From: Schistosoma mansoni
Taxonomy: Eukaryota > Platyhelminthes > Trematoda > Strigeidida > Schistosomatidae
Assembly (NCBI RefSeq): GCF_000237925.1
Contig: NC_031495.1
Coordinates: forward strand, 22,632,163-22,696,162
Length of the DNA stretch: 64,000 nucleotides
Direction of reading: 5' to 3'
The notes beneath the pieces were generated by a model that searched no databases, was not told the origin of the DNA, and saw only the letters and a list, made by a program, of their open reading frames with translations. Made by a program: the position numbers and the translations under genes. Positions 1 to 13,629 of this stretch are shown one piece after another; position 1 is the stretch's first letter; every line of letters starts with the position of its first letter.

Positions 1-480
1 TATTTCATAAATTTCGTTTCAGTATTTCTGTTTTCAATATTAATATCAGTTAGGTATAATGTTATATACAGTACGAAACGCCATAGACTTGAAAGATAAA
101 ACACCAAACGTAACTAAGTGTTTTATTTGTTTTAAAAACTATACATAATATCAGTATTTCATATTCTAACCTAGTCTTTTTAGTTTGTAACATACTATTT
201 ATAATATCAGCATTCACAATACTTATCCCATAACCAGTCATATACTATCAAAGTAACTGTGTAAAATGATTTCTATTACAATATATGTGACGCACTTTAT
301 AAAAAAATAAATGTCTAATTCATTCTAAATAATTTTAAGTTTTAAATATTCTTCTGGTTATTATGAATCAATATATTAAAAGAAAACAAGAAGAGATTTA
401 ATGGAAACAAAAGGTAAGACGCTGCAGTGGATTAGCTTCGTTATAATCCTTTAGGCTTCATATATCAATCGTCCTGGAAA
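1..480. other. AT-rich stretch, nothing recognised
   Basis: No ORF, RNA gene or clear repeat was seen. It directly precedes a leader-like LTR-element fragment, but no LTR could be read here. Confidence 0.5.
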
Positions 481-484
481 CCCT

Positions 485-680
485 TATTAAATAAATCCCA
501 ACTATGTACGAATTCAGGAGGTGACACGAGGCGCCAACTACAGTTTATTACGGAATAGCGCAGATCAGTAAGCCACAAATACACCAAGCGAATTCGAGCG
601 GAAAAGCTAATGCGCGTAAGCGAGCGAATACAGAGGTAAACTAAGAGTCGAATCAATTAAGAAGATTCAAACATATACAT
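485..680 (+). mobile_element. LTR-retroelement leader-like fragment (fossil)
   Basis: It resembles, on the opposite strand, the 63160-63310 region that lies downstream of an LTR at the right end of the window. The shared stretch starts near ACTACAGTTTATT and continues with similar CGAA/AGCGA-rich sequence for about 100 bp. It is old and partial. Confidence 0.4.
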
Positions 681-689
681 ATGTATGGG

Positions 690-1310
690 AAGTAATACGA
701 ACTGGAGATTGTCGTCATAGAAAATGTAAAACTAAGCTAGATGAAGAATGCAAATGAGTCAACGCATTTCGATAAAGCGCGATTCAATATTTATAATCAG
801 ACAAAAATAGGCTACAGACACGTAATGGATAGGGTAAGCAATATGCACAGAAACTTTCATGTAAAGAAAGTCAAGGTTAATAAGCAAATAATTGACAAGA
901 TCAGAATGTGCCTTAAGAAAAATGAAAAAATTGGTCTGTCTGAAAGCTAGAATAACCCATGTGTGCTTGGCATAGTACTAGAAACTACAACATCTCTTTA
1001 TAAACAGACGAGAAAACTTTGGAGAAACCGTATTTAAGGAAATGCAGAATATTTACTTAATTTTCAAAACTAACCGATAAATAAAAATTAAAAGATTCAT
1101 ATCCCAGACATATTGATATTAATTATCATCCTTAGGGAATAGTATAGTATTTTCCCGGATATTGGATTTCAAGTCATTATTTGGCGTAGATACATTTAAA
1201 CACTCTTACTTATCAACTTTACAGTTAAATTATGTAAACAGTTTGTAAGCAATCACATTCAAATATCAAACCTTTAATGCAAAGTGTAATTTTATTTAAA
1301 AAATAATTTT
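690..1310. other. AT-rich stretch with one unassigned 69-codon ORF
   Basis: An ORF at 741-950 (+) encodes a basic 69-residue peptide (MKNANESTHFDKARF...). It lies just after the leader-like LTR fragment, so a gag-derived origin is possible, but I recognise no motif. The rest is featureless. Confidence 0.3.
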
Positions 1311-1312
1311 CA

Positions 1313-1640
1313 TAGTTGCAAGCGTTAGCCAATTGAAGCTAGACCACCAAGGAAAGCCTGGAAGCACTGGACGGCCGTTCCGTCCTATGGTAGGACTCCT
1401 TAGCAGTGCTCATCCACAACCTCGTCTCGCAGGATTCGAACCCAGAACCTACCAGTCTCGCGCCAGAGCACTTATGTCTAACTTCAACCAATCCACGAAG
1501 TTGAGCAACTGTTCACCAATTGTCTTCAGTAAGTTCCTATCTCACAACAGACGTGGTTTGAACTCCACTGGTCACTGCTTCTCACTAGAACTCCAGGATT
1601 TACCTCTCGAAGTCAGTCACTAGTGAGCATATGATTATTA
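1313..1640 (-). repeat. tRNA-derived SINE-like repeat, family B
   Basis: Read on the minus strand it has a B-box-like GGTTCGAATCC preceded by a shortened tRNA-like half. The part between the A-box region and the upstream domain is deleted relative to the copy at 58231. It is flanked by the family's upstream domain (1500-1640) and its hammerhead-like tail (1364-1410). Confidence 0.8.
1364..1410 (-). ncRNA. Degenerate hammerhead ribozyme, type B
   Basis: Stem I GCACTG/CAGTGC and stem II GTCC/GGAC are kept, with a CGGCCG stem III. The core reads CTAAGGA instead of CTGANGA and GGAA instead of GAAA, so it is probably inactive. Confidence 0.65.
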
Positions 1641-1649
1641 TTATCAGAA

Positions 1650-2600
1650 GGAGTTTTGTAGAGATTTAGTATTTTTAAATGTGTTTAAGCTAATTGTTGT
1701 GTTTGCAGATTTGATTCTGACTTATTAGCTAATCTATAAGTATACTCCTATACACTCAAACACAATCAGTCATATACATGAAGACACCAGTAAGAATTAA
1801 CTCGTTCAATTAATAATTAAAAACAAACATATTTACCTCATCACTTTCCCTTGTATTTGTTCTTTTAACGATAATTCCCCATTTGTATTCATATTAGTAT
1901 TGGTATTATTTATTTCCATTTGTAAATAATAATAATATGGACTTATTTATTCATTAAAAAGGTTTTCTTATTTTCTAATTGAGATGATGTTGACAGTTAT
2001 GGATATTGTATTATTATTATTGTGATATTATTCTGATTACTTTCCTTTTTGTTTTTCTTACAGAAGATGAATTCAAACAAGAAAATTGGTATCATTTAAT
2101 TTCAAAATGAAATCTCATAAATGATCGTCAGTATTTTATTAATCTATAAACTATTATTATGACTATTATTAATACTGTGAAATCATTTAATCATCAATAT
2201 TGAATATTCCGGAAGAATATTTTTTTAAAAAAAGGAGAAGTACTACTGAATAAAATAAAGTGAAATACTCCTCTTTTTTTCTAAAAAAGAAAAGCAAACA
2301 AAAATGAATTATTTCATGCTCAAAAAGAAAAAAACAAACAAACAGGATTTTCCTTTTGATTTGGATAGATTGGTTAATATTCTGCGAACCAATAGATGAA
2401 AATTTCTAAACCCAACCAGTTAAATCATTGAAAGGCAGAAGAATAAGTCTAAGGATTATCTCATATACTTATCGATATACTTAAGTGAATAAAACTCATT
2501 ATATATATTTTTTCTTACCATTGAATGCTTAGTGAGTTAGTCATTCAAAATATATATAGATATATATGTATCTGAAAGAGATTGAGTAGGCGTTATCTCA
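1650..2600. other. AT-rich stretch, nothing recognised
   Basis: Long A and T runs and ATT-rich simple sequence. No coding signal was seen. Confidence 0.5.
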
Positions 2601-2605
2601 TCTAT

Positions 2606-2607
2606 TG

Positions 2608-2664
<57 letters not shown>
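2606..2664. repeat. (AT)n microsatellite
   Basis: About 58 bp of AT repeat with one interruption near its start. Confidence 0.95.
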
Positions 2665-2667
<3 letters not shown>

Positions 2668-2782
2668 CGGTTATGTGTTACTGATTAAATAATCAGTAAT
2701 ACCAATAATATTTCCCCTATGTATTGAAATCATTTCAAATGAATTAATTCATTAATAATTCGAAAGTTTCAACAAAACTAAG

Positions 2783-2872
2783 ATGCAGGTACATCCAACT
2801 GACGAGTCCCAAATAAGAAGAAACGCGCGTCCTGGATTCCATTGCTAGCCACTATCCATCTTTGCTTACTAA
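2783..2872 (+). ncRNA. SMalpha-type repeat fragment with a degenerate hammerhead ribozyme
   Basis: GTACATCCA, ACTGACGAGTCCC, GAAACGCGCGTC and CTGGATTCC occur in the order seen in schistosome SMalpha hammerheads. One stem II strand is changed (GGAC to AGAA) and a stem I base pair is lost, so cleavage is unlikely. The tRNA-like head is absent. Confidence 0.8.
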
Positions 2873-3149
2873 GATTGTTATGGTTATTTATGTTTGTTTG
2901 TTTGTTTGTTTTTTTTCAAAATACTCCTATTGATAATGATAGTCATGATTTCTAAATACTAAAATGAATTAATCCTTTTTCTTTCGACAATTTACTTTGA
3001 AAATCATGATTGTAATCTGATTATCTTGAAATATATTTAATTATTAAAATTTTACATGGATAAAATCATGTTAGAATAATGTTATCAACGAAACAATAAA
3101 TTTAATATAATTATGAAATTGGTTAGAATGATTGTTTTACTCTGGTTAG

Positions 3150-3275
3150 CGTTTTTTTAGCGAGTTAGTTTTCTACGGGATGAGGTCGCTAACCCCATCC
3201 CAACCCTCCTCCTTTATCCGGGCTTGAGACTGGCAGTAGCCCCCAGAGGAGCTACAGGCGGATTTAGAATAATTG
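3150..3275 (+). repeat. GC-rich repeat fragment, unknown family
   Basis: A sharp rise in GC (TCCGGGCTTGAG, AGAGGAGCTACAGGCGG) against AT-rich flanks. A related piece sits at 4295-4350, with GGGGAGCTACACGTCG followed by a similar TTTAGAAT. Confidence 0.5.
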
Positions 3276-5220
3276 TTTATTTATAAAAAACAATTTGTAA
3301 ATTCTAATTAAAAAGTTCTTAAGAAACTAAATCAATCAAGAAGATAACATAGTTGAGTTACTTCTTAGATCATGAATAATTGATCTAACTTAAAAAAAAG
3401 ACAAAGGTTATCAAATAAATTGATGAGTTAACAGTTCAACCTGTCATATTGTTTAGTAAAATAGAATAATAAACAAAATCTCTTATTTAGTTAAACTAAT
3501 ATCCCTCAGACTATAGAATTAATTGTCTACCAGTTAATCATCTTGATTTCTAACAGTCATACGAATATTCTTTAAAAAGCCTTACAGTATGAAATAGTGA
3601 GAACTTTCTTCTGACGATTTATAAACGTTTTTTAACCAATAAATTTTTGTCAAACTCTACTGTATTCAGATTTATTATTGCTTTAACAATCATTTAATAT
3701 GTAGAGATTATTAATAATATTTATACAAATTTGACAGTTTTGTAAATCTGACATTAGTGAATAAAATATTAGGTGCCGATTTATATCTTATTATGTTTCT
3801 TTCGTTCTCGCCGTTATACAACATTGTTCCAAATTCAATTCATAATGTAATTACGATAATACAATGTGGTGCCGTGCAAAGTTACAAAGTGGATACAATA
3901 AAAGATATACTTTTCATGGATATATTGCTGCTTATAATGACATAGTTGTTATTTAGTAATATATATGCGTTAGATAAGTAAAAATAACTTATTAGTTATG
4001 AACTTAACGGACTAGATAAAAATGATACCAATGTTATTTGGAATACTCATTTTACAAAATTATGAGTGTACTTATGTAAACTAAATATTGTTATATCTCG
4101 AACTTAGATTCCTAGTATGTCGCGTAATACTTGAGCACTCGAAAGCTAGAACCCTCCCAAGTCGAAAAATGAGAAGACAAAAGACTAGTAAGTAGGAATG
4201 TTATTCCAAACAGTGTCAAATATAGTACTAAAATCTCATGTATTTATAGTTTTTTGGCTGAAACTAAATCACCATTTCGGATAGCTGATAAGCACATAGG
4301 GGGGGCCTTCTTATTCATCCTATAGGGGAGCTACACGTCGACCTTTTAGAATGTTCCCCTAGCGGTGATTAGATGGAATGTCTTCGGCTCTTTCTCGGCT
4401 TCTTGAGTTTGCCAAACGAGCCATCTTTACAAATATGAAGCAACAGAAATAAGCAAGTCCGTCTTTTATCCTTTTTATGACATGCTAAGACATTGGATTA
4501 GTTGACAAAGAGAAATGTCGATAATTCACCCTGATTGTTCTAAACATCCTATGGATAATATTCTGCTTCTGAATGTGATCTAATTCTACCTATTTTTCGC
4601 ACATTTAGTGTCGATCACTGAGGTTTAGAAGAAATCAATATGACATTCGCTCTCAAGCCTATAAACAACATGAATGTTTAGATTTTTAAATATGGGAATA
4701 GATTTCGTTATTCGTACCAGTCGTTCACATGTTTTTGGTTGAGAATTAATTTTATTACCAGTAAATACGGGTCGAATTCTACTTTAGGTTAAATAAATCG
4801 CCTTATAGAAAAAAAGTCATCTCAATTTAATTGGCCAGCAATTAGCATACTAATTAGTAGGGTGTTTTTTAGGTGTTAGTCAATCTTTTTGGTCGGAATC
4901 TCACATTTAGATAATAAAACCTCGATTAAAATAAACAATATGATTAGATTATCTAGAATAGTAGAATTTACTGATTGTTATTCTGAACGAAATTTGTGAT
5001 GAAAGAGAAATCAGTTGTTCAGCATAGCCAATATCGAATTATTTTATAATGATAATTTTTGAGAAATATATGTAGAAGGTATACTTACACTTTAGTTTAC
5101 ATCATCAGTTGACATTAGTTAAACAACTAATACAAACGCACAAATAGTAGACAGCTATATTGTCCTCTTAAAGGCCTACTCAGTAGCGCACAATACCGAC
5201 CGTCTTAGATATCAAACCAA
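3276..5220. other. AT-rich intergenic stretch
   Basis: Apart from the related GC-rich repeat scrap at 4295-4350, I see no gene or named repeat. Confidence 0.45.
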
Positions 5221-5223
5221 GGG

Positions 5224-5425
5224 CTTTCAGGCTTGGTGGTTAGAGCTTATCCTTTTAAACTATTGGGTTGCCATTCAATGGTTTACATTTCTGACTTCAA
5301 CCAGTTTGTTTTATTGCGTGGCCATTAGTGAGTAACTGCTTCATGCTCGACGTGGTTGAACTCTGCCGGTCACAACATCCCACTAGAATACTAAATTAAT
5401 CACCAGTGAGCATATGATAATGTAA
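5224..5425. repeat. Diverged SINE-B remnant
   Basis: 5228-5290 resembles a plus-strand tRNA-like head (TGGTGGTTAGAGC, then GGGTTGCCATTCAA). 5330-5425 resembles the family's upstream domain on the minus strand, ending in CAGTGAGCATATGAT. It is old and mosaic. Confidence 0.5.
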
Positions 5426-5429
5426 ACAA

Positions 5430-7260
5430 GCTTCTCCGTCAAGTGTGATTCGATTGGTGCATTATTACTAATTTTTTAAAGAAAAGACTGATTCAAGATT
5501 TCTTACCTTACTCTATTTCTTTCTTCTGTAAATTAAAGTATTTTTATTCTTTAAAAAATAATTCAAAAGGGAAGAACACCAAGTTAATATACAGTTGTTA
5601 AAACATTACCAATTTTACTTTAACCAACAATATTACTGAAAATAATCAATATCTCAATACGACACTGAGAACTGGAGGTGAGGAAAAATAGGTGTATATA
5701 TATGTATACCATTCTGAATTTAACCATTCAACCTAATCGTTCTCAGTTGAATAGCTTTTGTTCCAATGTTAATTACAAATAAAAATATTTTCTCTCTTTT
5801 ACAGATGTGTATATATACATTGGAGATTTATCACTTTTAAATTATTTTAGTAATCAATTTAGTCAACCATGAATAACATGAAAGTTTTCAGCTGCCTAAA
5901 TTCAAATTATACTATGTGACTCACGTATTATTCATATAATGCTAGTTTAAATAAAAACTGATGAATGTTACTCGTAGAATGTTGTAAACATTACCATTGT
6001 ATTCACTTAGTATTACTTGTTTGAATCTTCCCATTGATGTTTAGGACTGCAACTTATTTGTCTTTATGTTGTCCATTGTATATTAGATCTAATAATCTAA
6101 CTGTACAAAAAATATCTCTTATTTGACATTCTATTAATAACTTGATATTTCTAGGGTTACTGATTTAAATAGACAAAATCAGTCGATTATCTTTCTCATT
6201 TCTCTTGATAAATTCTAAATTTCTTGTGAACAGATTTTTCTTATTTTATCGATAATGATCATGGTAAAATTTACAGTGAATGTTTATTTACTCCTTAACT
6301 GTAAGTACAGATGATGTTAAATAATACAATATATATAGGCGATTTTTTCGTTGATAAACTGTCATACAGTATGATGTAATTAACTGACTACTTAGTTCAT
6401 CATGGAAATGTCTTATATCTTCATAACTACAGACAAATTTTTCAAGTACTGTTGATTCATTTGGTTTAATATGTGAAAAACGATGTGTAGAACGTGATCA
6501 ATAGAAAAGTTGGTTAGTAATGGATAATTCCTCCTCAGTGTTTAGATATAGTTAACGTGTACCACTGAAAAAGTATTCTGACGAAATCATATAGATTGTC
6601 AAGAAATGCTATTAAAGATTATATCGACGTGAAGTTTAAGATAATAAGTACTTCCTTTAAAGTCTTATAGAGTAAAGTGACCTGATATTTGCGCAACAAA
6701 TTTCAAACAATCTGACCATATATTTACCAATGAAAAGATTTAATATGATCAGAAAATAAGGTTGAATGGATGATTCATTGAGATGGAAAGCATAGGGAAA
6801 CGATAGAGATTATTAAGGAAGGATTAATAGAGTTTAATGTCACCTTTGGAACTAAAAATCAAATCAAGATCTGTTGAGGGAGATTTGAAGTGGAAATATA
6901 CTTTTTAAATTTAATAGTGATTTCTCGATAGCTAAAACTTAAATACAAACATAAAATTATACCCTGGAGTATATGTGATGTTATCCATCCATTTTATAAT
7001 ATTCAATAAAAGTCCAATATGCCATTTTATTGCACCTTCGGAAATATTTTTGTAAGGATTCTATTTTGTGTATTCCTTTTCTATGTTTATTAACAGTTTT
7101 GTGCTGGTACTAAATTATCAATGAATCCCCTGTGACTTCATAGTAAAATAATTAATCACTTTTGGTTGCAATTAAAGATAAAAAGATTTATTCTACGACT
7201 TGATATTGGACAGCAAATCCTAGTCAATTAACTCCATAGCTATAATTCTTACGAAGAGCA
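5430..7260. other. AT-rich intergenic stretch with an SMalpha tail scrap
   Basis: 5990-6066 (minus) matches the 3' tail of the SMalpha-type element at 55800-55880 (GAATCTTCCCATTGATG, AGGACTGCAACT). Nothing else is recognised. Confidence 0.5.
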
Positions 7261-7267
7261 ATTTGTT

Positions 7268-7555
7268 ACAGCATATTTAGTATGTAGATAGCAACGGGAC
7301 CCAGAACACACCTTTCCATCTGCTTGGAACTTATTAGCTGTATATACCTCCATCACAGTATTGTTCAGATTGAGACTCGAGACCAGTGCCTTTAAATTCA
7401 AACACCAACTAGTTAACTAATAAGTTATTGAGTTCAGATAACCATTACTTTGTCAAACCGTCTGAGTGAACATCAGAACTGAGACCTACGGTGAACTAAC
7501 CCCCAATAAAACGAAATGCGTATTCGAAATTCCTTTACTAGCCAGTATGTCAGTA
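7268..7555. repeat. Ancient SMalpha-type unit with inverted arms
   Basis: A diverged minus-strand hammerhead arm (7268-7345), a central segment ending GAGTGAACATCAG that matches the tRNA-like 3' end at 56090, and a plus-strand arm (about 7475-7550, AATAAAACGAAATGCG). The order is the same as in the younger cluster at 55960-56170. Confidence 0.55.
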
Positions 7556-7559
7556 GTAT

Positions 7560-10500
7560 GTACTACAGTAGAAGGATCTACAAAATGCCTTCGGTGGACA
7601 ATTACTTCATGATGATGTTCTCGTCTCCCAATATACCTATAGATGGTAGAGAGTTATCGCTCATAGGAAGTAATTTCAAGAACGCCTATAAACCTTTGAG
7701 TTATTAGAACATGAGATAACCATTAGGTGAACACACTTAATGATTACATTAAAAGCGATAGGGTGTTTACGAATGCTTAGGCAGTATATTCTGACACACA
7801 TTAAAAAGGTATCTGAAAATCGACAACTTGTAAGTTAAAAATATGAATTGACCAAGGATATATTTTTCCATTTAGCTACTAATAATAATAATATATATAT
7901 TCTGAAAATAATATTTACAGAATTCACACCAGTTTACAGGCATGATCAGATTGATATAAAAAGCAACATTTAATGTAGAGAACAAACATGAAATATAAGA
8001 AAGTTTTATGTTTGCTGGTTTAGTAATTCATAAGTAGTTCACATATGGCATATATCACGGCAAGCCAATGCAACACCAGGGAACTTTTCATTTTTTCTTA
8101 AGTGGATAGCCTGATGATTTATGAACGTTGTTCCATAAGGTTATCGCTTAACGCTAAAATAAAATTTTATATTTGAATATAAAAATAGATACCGAGTCAG
8201 TGGTGGTGATTAGATAACCACAACAATAGTAGTAAAATAGAATACTGATCAGTTTAGGCATGGGGAGAACATAACTGAGAAAAATATTTCTTAGCTCAAG
8301 TTGTACTTGCAGTGTCTGAATGGGTATATTTAAATCAGTCAATTGTGCATTGAGTCACACAGAATATCGAAGGATGTGGTAGCAATTTAGTTCGCATAAT
8401 TATTCAAATGTTTTAGTTTGATCACTGGGTAAAGTTGAAATATTATTTAACTATTTTATGGACAACAGCATTCTTCTGATTGAACTTGCACAGACCACAT
8501 ATATGAATTTCATATGAAAATTTGCTACTCAGAGTTAAGCTACTTGTAAGTAGTTGCAAAGTAGTTCATAAAACGTTCAATAAGTAAGGTGTTATTCAAA
8601 TGTTTACCTGACAGACACTTTCATTATGATTTGTCCGGTGAAAAACTTTGGAAAAGATGCTGAGATAAACAGTTTATGTCATTATGTTTATTATTATTCT
8701 AAAAGAAAAAGTGGAATTCTACTCCAAACATTAATTTTAAGTGGATAATTTTGACAGTTCGATCTATATGGGTCGATTTGACCAAAACCATTGTTATATA
8801 AATCTAAAATAAGTTAATAATACACACCTTTTAAAAGCATCCTATCTTGTTTATTGTATAATACACTAAAAAACAGACTGGAAATTTACTGGATCTGTGA
8901 TCGATTGTTGTAATACATTTTTTATAAAATCTAACGTAATCTGAACAACGACAGGACACTGGAAAATATCAAAGAACACAGTTTGTGTTAAATGAATACA
9001 TATCTTTCCTCATTCAGAGCTTGTCATTCTCATGTAATTGTATTGAGAGTAAACACACATAGCTTCAAAAAAATATAAAGGTAACCGGATAATAAGACCC
9101 TAATCCAGAAAAGCCCAAACAATTCAGTCCTGGAGACTCCAACGAGAAGTTGGAGTTGCTAAAAGAAGCGAAAAGGATCTATTCCCTAATCTTTTAATAA
9201 ATGGAACATAACATGTACAGAAACATAATATACAGGGCATTATTTGACAATGCTTTTTCGGAATTCTAAAAAGACATCTACAAAAAGTTACAATTCTAGG
9301 CAGCATCAATCATAAAATTTCGGAACCCACTAGATTTCATTTACCCCCCCCACTGAGGTAGTCATTTCCACGACTTAATAAAGCAGATGAAAACAAAGAA
9401 TTTCGATCCATCATTGAGTTTTATAATGTACGGAAAGAATTAGTGAAAGGAAAAAATTGATTATGGAGAATCGAGATAATCTGTAATAAGTAATGAATAC
9501 TTATTGTATGGATACCTAAATTAAACAAATTCGAATGTTGTTTGGTTAATTCAGTATAATCGTCTCCTTAAAGAGAATGAATTCATTTGTTTTAATTAAC
9601 TACTAATTTACCAAAATTCCTGCAAGAAAAATGAGCTTTTCTTACTGCATTGTGTATGATATAATCAATTAGAACAATGTGAATTAGTGAAGCCTAACAA
9701 CCAACTTAATATATCTATAAAAACTATATCTAAAAAGAAAGAGTATTTAGATCCACAATAAAAATGTATATTACTTTTATTATCTAAACTTACACCAAAT
9801 AATTAAGAAAAGTGTATTTATGAAATTATTAATATGATTGGTTAAGTAAAAATAATAGCTTTCTTGTTGTTGTTTTAAACATAACTACTAAACAAGATAA
9901 TCGAAATACAATAGAATTATACATTCATGATGAATATGTAGTCGAAGTAATACAGATAAAACAAATAAATGCATAATGGACAAAATAAAAAGTGGAACAC
10001 AAACTAAGGAGAATGTTCCATACACACACACAGAGATGTTTGTATATGTACAAAACAAGATGTGAACCAAAAACAAAGTCTAAATGGTCCGTTATAAGAA
10101 CTTAGACAGAAGGCATTCTAATAAGAATAAGGTTAGGCATTCCACTTTTAAACTAATTATTTATGAGCAAATTTCATATTACGCACAAAAACAAAAGACT
10201 GCACAAACGAAGAAAAAACAAAAGGTCTATCTAAAGAAAATAGATAAATAACGACAAATTATTGAATAACTTTTGCCAATTCAGTTGTTATATTGAAATA
10301 GATAAACTTCCTTTTTTCATTTCTTTAGCTAAAAAAGACTAGTAGAAATATTAACGATTAACAATTTTTTTTACAAAAGTTGAAATAACTCCATATAACG
10401 GTGATAGAGAAGGCGTTTATTGATTAAAAGATACGTAATAAAATATCCTATTCAGTTACACACGCATATATACACCACGAATGTCGTATACATGTATACG

Positions 10501-13015
10501 TGAGTGAATTCTTGGACACCTACATACATTAATGTTGCCCAATCCACACATTTTTAATTGCTGAATATTAAACAAGGAAACCTACATGATAAACAGGTTA
10601 TAATTTCGCTGCAATAATCAAACAAGTGCCAAAATACATATTGAAATGTGTAAAAATAAACAAACAATACAGATAACATAATATAAATAAATAACATAAT
10701 AAATATTTAAGGCACCAGAATCTAAGGCAGCAGAAGAATATAAAATTGGCACAGAACACGCAGAGAAAAAAAGATGAAGACAACAACTAATCGTGTGTGT
10801 GTGTGTATGTTGAAGTCCAACAAGAATACGCACAGAGTTATACATACAATATTTCGTCTTAAAACAAAAACATTAAGAGAAATGAGAAGAAAAAAAGAAA
10901 CAAACAGAATTATGATTTTTACACATTGAGGAGGCACGTTTTTTCCCTTTTGATAATTATGAATAATAATGATAATAATAGTATTGATGATGACAAACAA
11001 TAAAGATGACAGGAACCAATTAACTCAATCGAACACATCAGCAATTAATTTTTTATGAATTCATGGCAATAAATTGGTGTGAATTGGTAATTTGACGAAA
11101 ATTGAAAGCACATTTTATTTGTGTCAATCCAGATAACAAAAAGCATTTGTTCCATTGTCTTATACTTCAAATTATCTTCTGCAAGGCGTACGTGTACAAG
11201 TGTGTTTACATCATACTTCAATGATTACAAATAAAAGTACTACTTCTTGTCTATAGAACTACGCACAAGGTTCGACGTTTCGGTTCAAGCATTAAAAGCT
11301 GAAATCGATAAAATAATGCAATAAATTATTACGAATAAAATGAAAACCCTTTCCCCTCCAAAAAAATAATAAACGAAGATATTGTTGTTAACTAATTAAT
11401 AAAAGTAGAACTTTTAATCTAGTAAAACATTCATTGAAGTCAGTAAACCATTCCACACAAAAGTGTGAATAAGAAAGAATGACACAATCAACCACTCGAT
11501 AGGCGACTAGAGGGGAGAAAATAATAGTGAATTCACTGATCCTGACAGCAATATGAAAATAAATAGGTCTATCAAAGCTAATGAAATTAGTTTGAGTTAC
11601 AGTAAATGCCAAAAGATAAATTATTTAACAAGATAAGGAAATATCTATGAACATCAAATATTGTATTGGCAATTTGTAAACGATGTATACTTGTGTCAGG
11701 TTTTGAGTTGGATGTGATGATGACCATTGAAAATGATAGATAGAAGACATTTTAAAGAATAATACCAACTAGTTTATGCAACGATAATGATCATAATCCG
11801 TTTATGTAGTATGGAATAAAGACTAAAAATTTGAAGCGGATATAAAGTGCATAATCTCTTGGAAATCTCCATTTCCATACATAGTCTTATTATTGCTGAC
11901 GTATGTAGAAGAAAAGTATTTGCATTATTATCACTTCGATACTTACAGTTGGCTAATTTTTGAGCTAAATAATAGATTATTAGACCTTTTCTTGCAGAAT
12001 TAAAGATTAAAACCAATTAACTTATAATTTAATTTTGTAATAGAGTATAGATTAGTGTGCCTGATTTTGGGTTATACATTTTGTGCAGTGTTAGCAATAC
12101 CAGTAACCTGTTCAATTTAAAGTATTTTAGACAGGGTTTGTACATGTGAGCAGTGGGCTGTTCAAACGTTTGAACTACTTACTTTTCAAACGTATATTTA
12201 TTGCCAGAAATTTCCGTTTCCTATCAGTTTTACCTGACTAATGTTTACAACCTATAGTGAATTTAATTACTGAGAGATTCACGAAGAACCATCATGATGA
12301 TTAATAGATTCACCTTCTGGCCTATCTTTTGGAGAAACATATTGTGCAATGAAAAGACATTTTATGAAAGCAATATTAGTCGTGAAAATTTGCGAATGAA
12401 TATAAATCTTAGCCAATCATTATTTAAATACTTTTCAAACATTTTTTGGATATTCACAAGTTTAATCCATAGAAATAGGGGGTCTGTGGCAATATTTCAC
12501 AATTTTTGCTGAGAATTCTTTACTGTAACTAAACATGTGCTATTCAATAAAGCCATCATTATTTTTTTCTAAAGAACCAAAAAATAGCTGAAAGTCAGTT
12601 TCTTCAACCACCAAAAATATTTATATTTCTGGTTGAGAATTTAAAATGCTATTGACCTGAGCAACTAATTTCAACAACCGGGATATGCTTCTAATGCTTA
12701 AAAAAGTGAAATGAGAAATAGGCAATATAGTACGAGTTTGTATCACAAAGAACTGTCTCTCTTAACTAATTTTCCATTCAAAATTTGAAAGTATACTTGC
12801 ATATATAAATAGAATTATTTCTTTTTTTTAATAAACCAGGTACTTTTATCTCGTTTATGATAAATACCTAAGAAACATTGAGTGGTGATGATTTCAAATG
12901 TCACTATTATGTTAAGGTAAGGAAATATACTCCAGTAAACTATTCATTTAGTGAATTAATGGTTCAACAGTTTGAGTGCTTTAACTTTAAACAATCGATT
13001 GGAATTTATCCTTTG
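7560..13015. other. Long AT-rich stretch without recognisable genes
   Basis: Only short unrelated ORFs (up to about 92 codons, low complexity, Ile/Phe/Tyr-rich) occur on the minus strand near 10600-11000, beside a small GT repeat at 10794-10808. I find no conserved motif, splice-supported exon or named repeat. Confidence 0.5.
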
Positions 13016-13020
13016 TTCTG

Positions 13021-13626
13021 TCTTATTTATTTATTTATTTATTTGAACATATAAATATTGGTACAAGGGGGCACCAGATATATATGCGCCACACAAAAAA
13101 TTGTCATTTCATTTAATTGTGTGAGGGCTATGATACTGTCCGGGTGCCCAGATCGAAGCTGGTGGTTTCATTAGGGGGTCACACCCCGAGCCTTTGACCT
13201 AAAGGTCTGATCTACAAGGCAGTGGAGCATCGTAAAGAGATGCAAACCCATGATAACCGATGACCAACAATTTATGCATACGCCATTTGTTCCTTCAGGA
13301 TACCGGAACCCATGGGCATCATTGGTTTGGAATCAGGGTTTTCCAACTCTCCTGGGTGGACTTTCCGTGTCCACCAACCCTGTTAAAGCGCCGGACATTC
13401 GCTTTTTGTCCTCTCAATTTCGTAAACAACACCCCCGCCACGAGAAGGCAGTGAGTAGGACTTTCCTGGCAGAGGCTGTATACGCGTGGCCATGTAAGAG
13501 TATTTTGAGAGGGCGGGCCCTCCCCACTTTCGGCCGTAACAGAGCATTTGAGGGCTGTTCTATCCACTTCCATTTGGATAGCAAGATCATGTAAGACAAG
13601 AAGAACAGTTTCTGCCAATGAGTCAA
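13021..13626 (-). mobile_element. SR2-tailed non-autonomous repeat, copy 1
   Basis: On the minus strand it ends with an SR2-like 3' end (TGGTGCCCCCTTGTACCAAT, then AAAT repeats at 13024-13045). Just before that comes a piece like the start of the SR2 element at 45969 (GGGCACCCGGACAGTATCAT). About 450 bp of further shared sequence lies upstream, and the whole SR2 ORF is absent. Copy 2 at 27965 has the same plan. Confidence 0.75.
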
Positions 13627-13629
13627 ATA

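Noticed and set aside
10598-11000. Minus-strand ORFs of 62-92 codons
   Set aside because: Low-complexity, hydrophobic by AT-rich codon bias, overlapping in several frames, with no motif.
13250-13626. Overlapping ORFs of 64-114 codons on both strands
   Set aside because: They lie in the SR2-tailed repeat. The three copies do not keep a common reading frame by eye.
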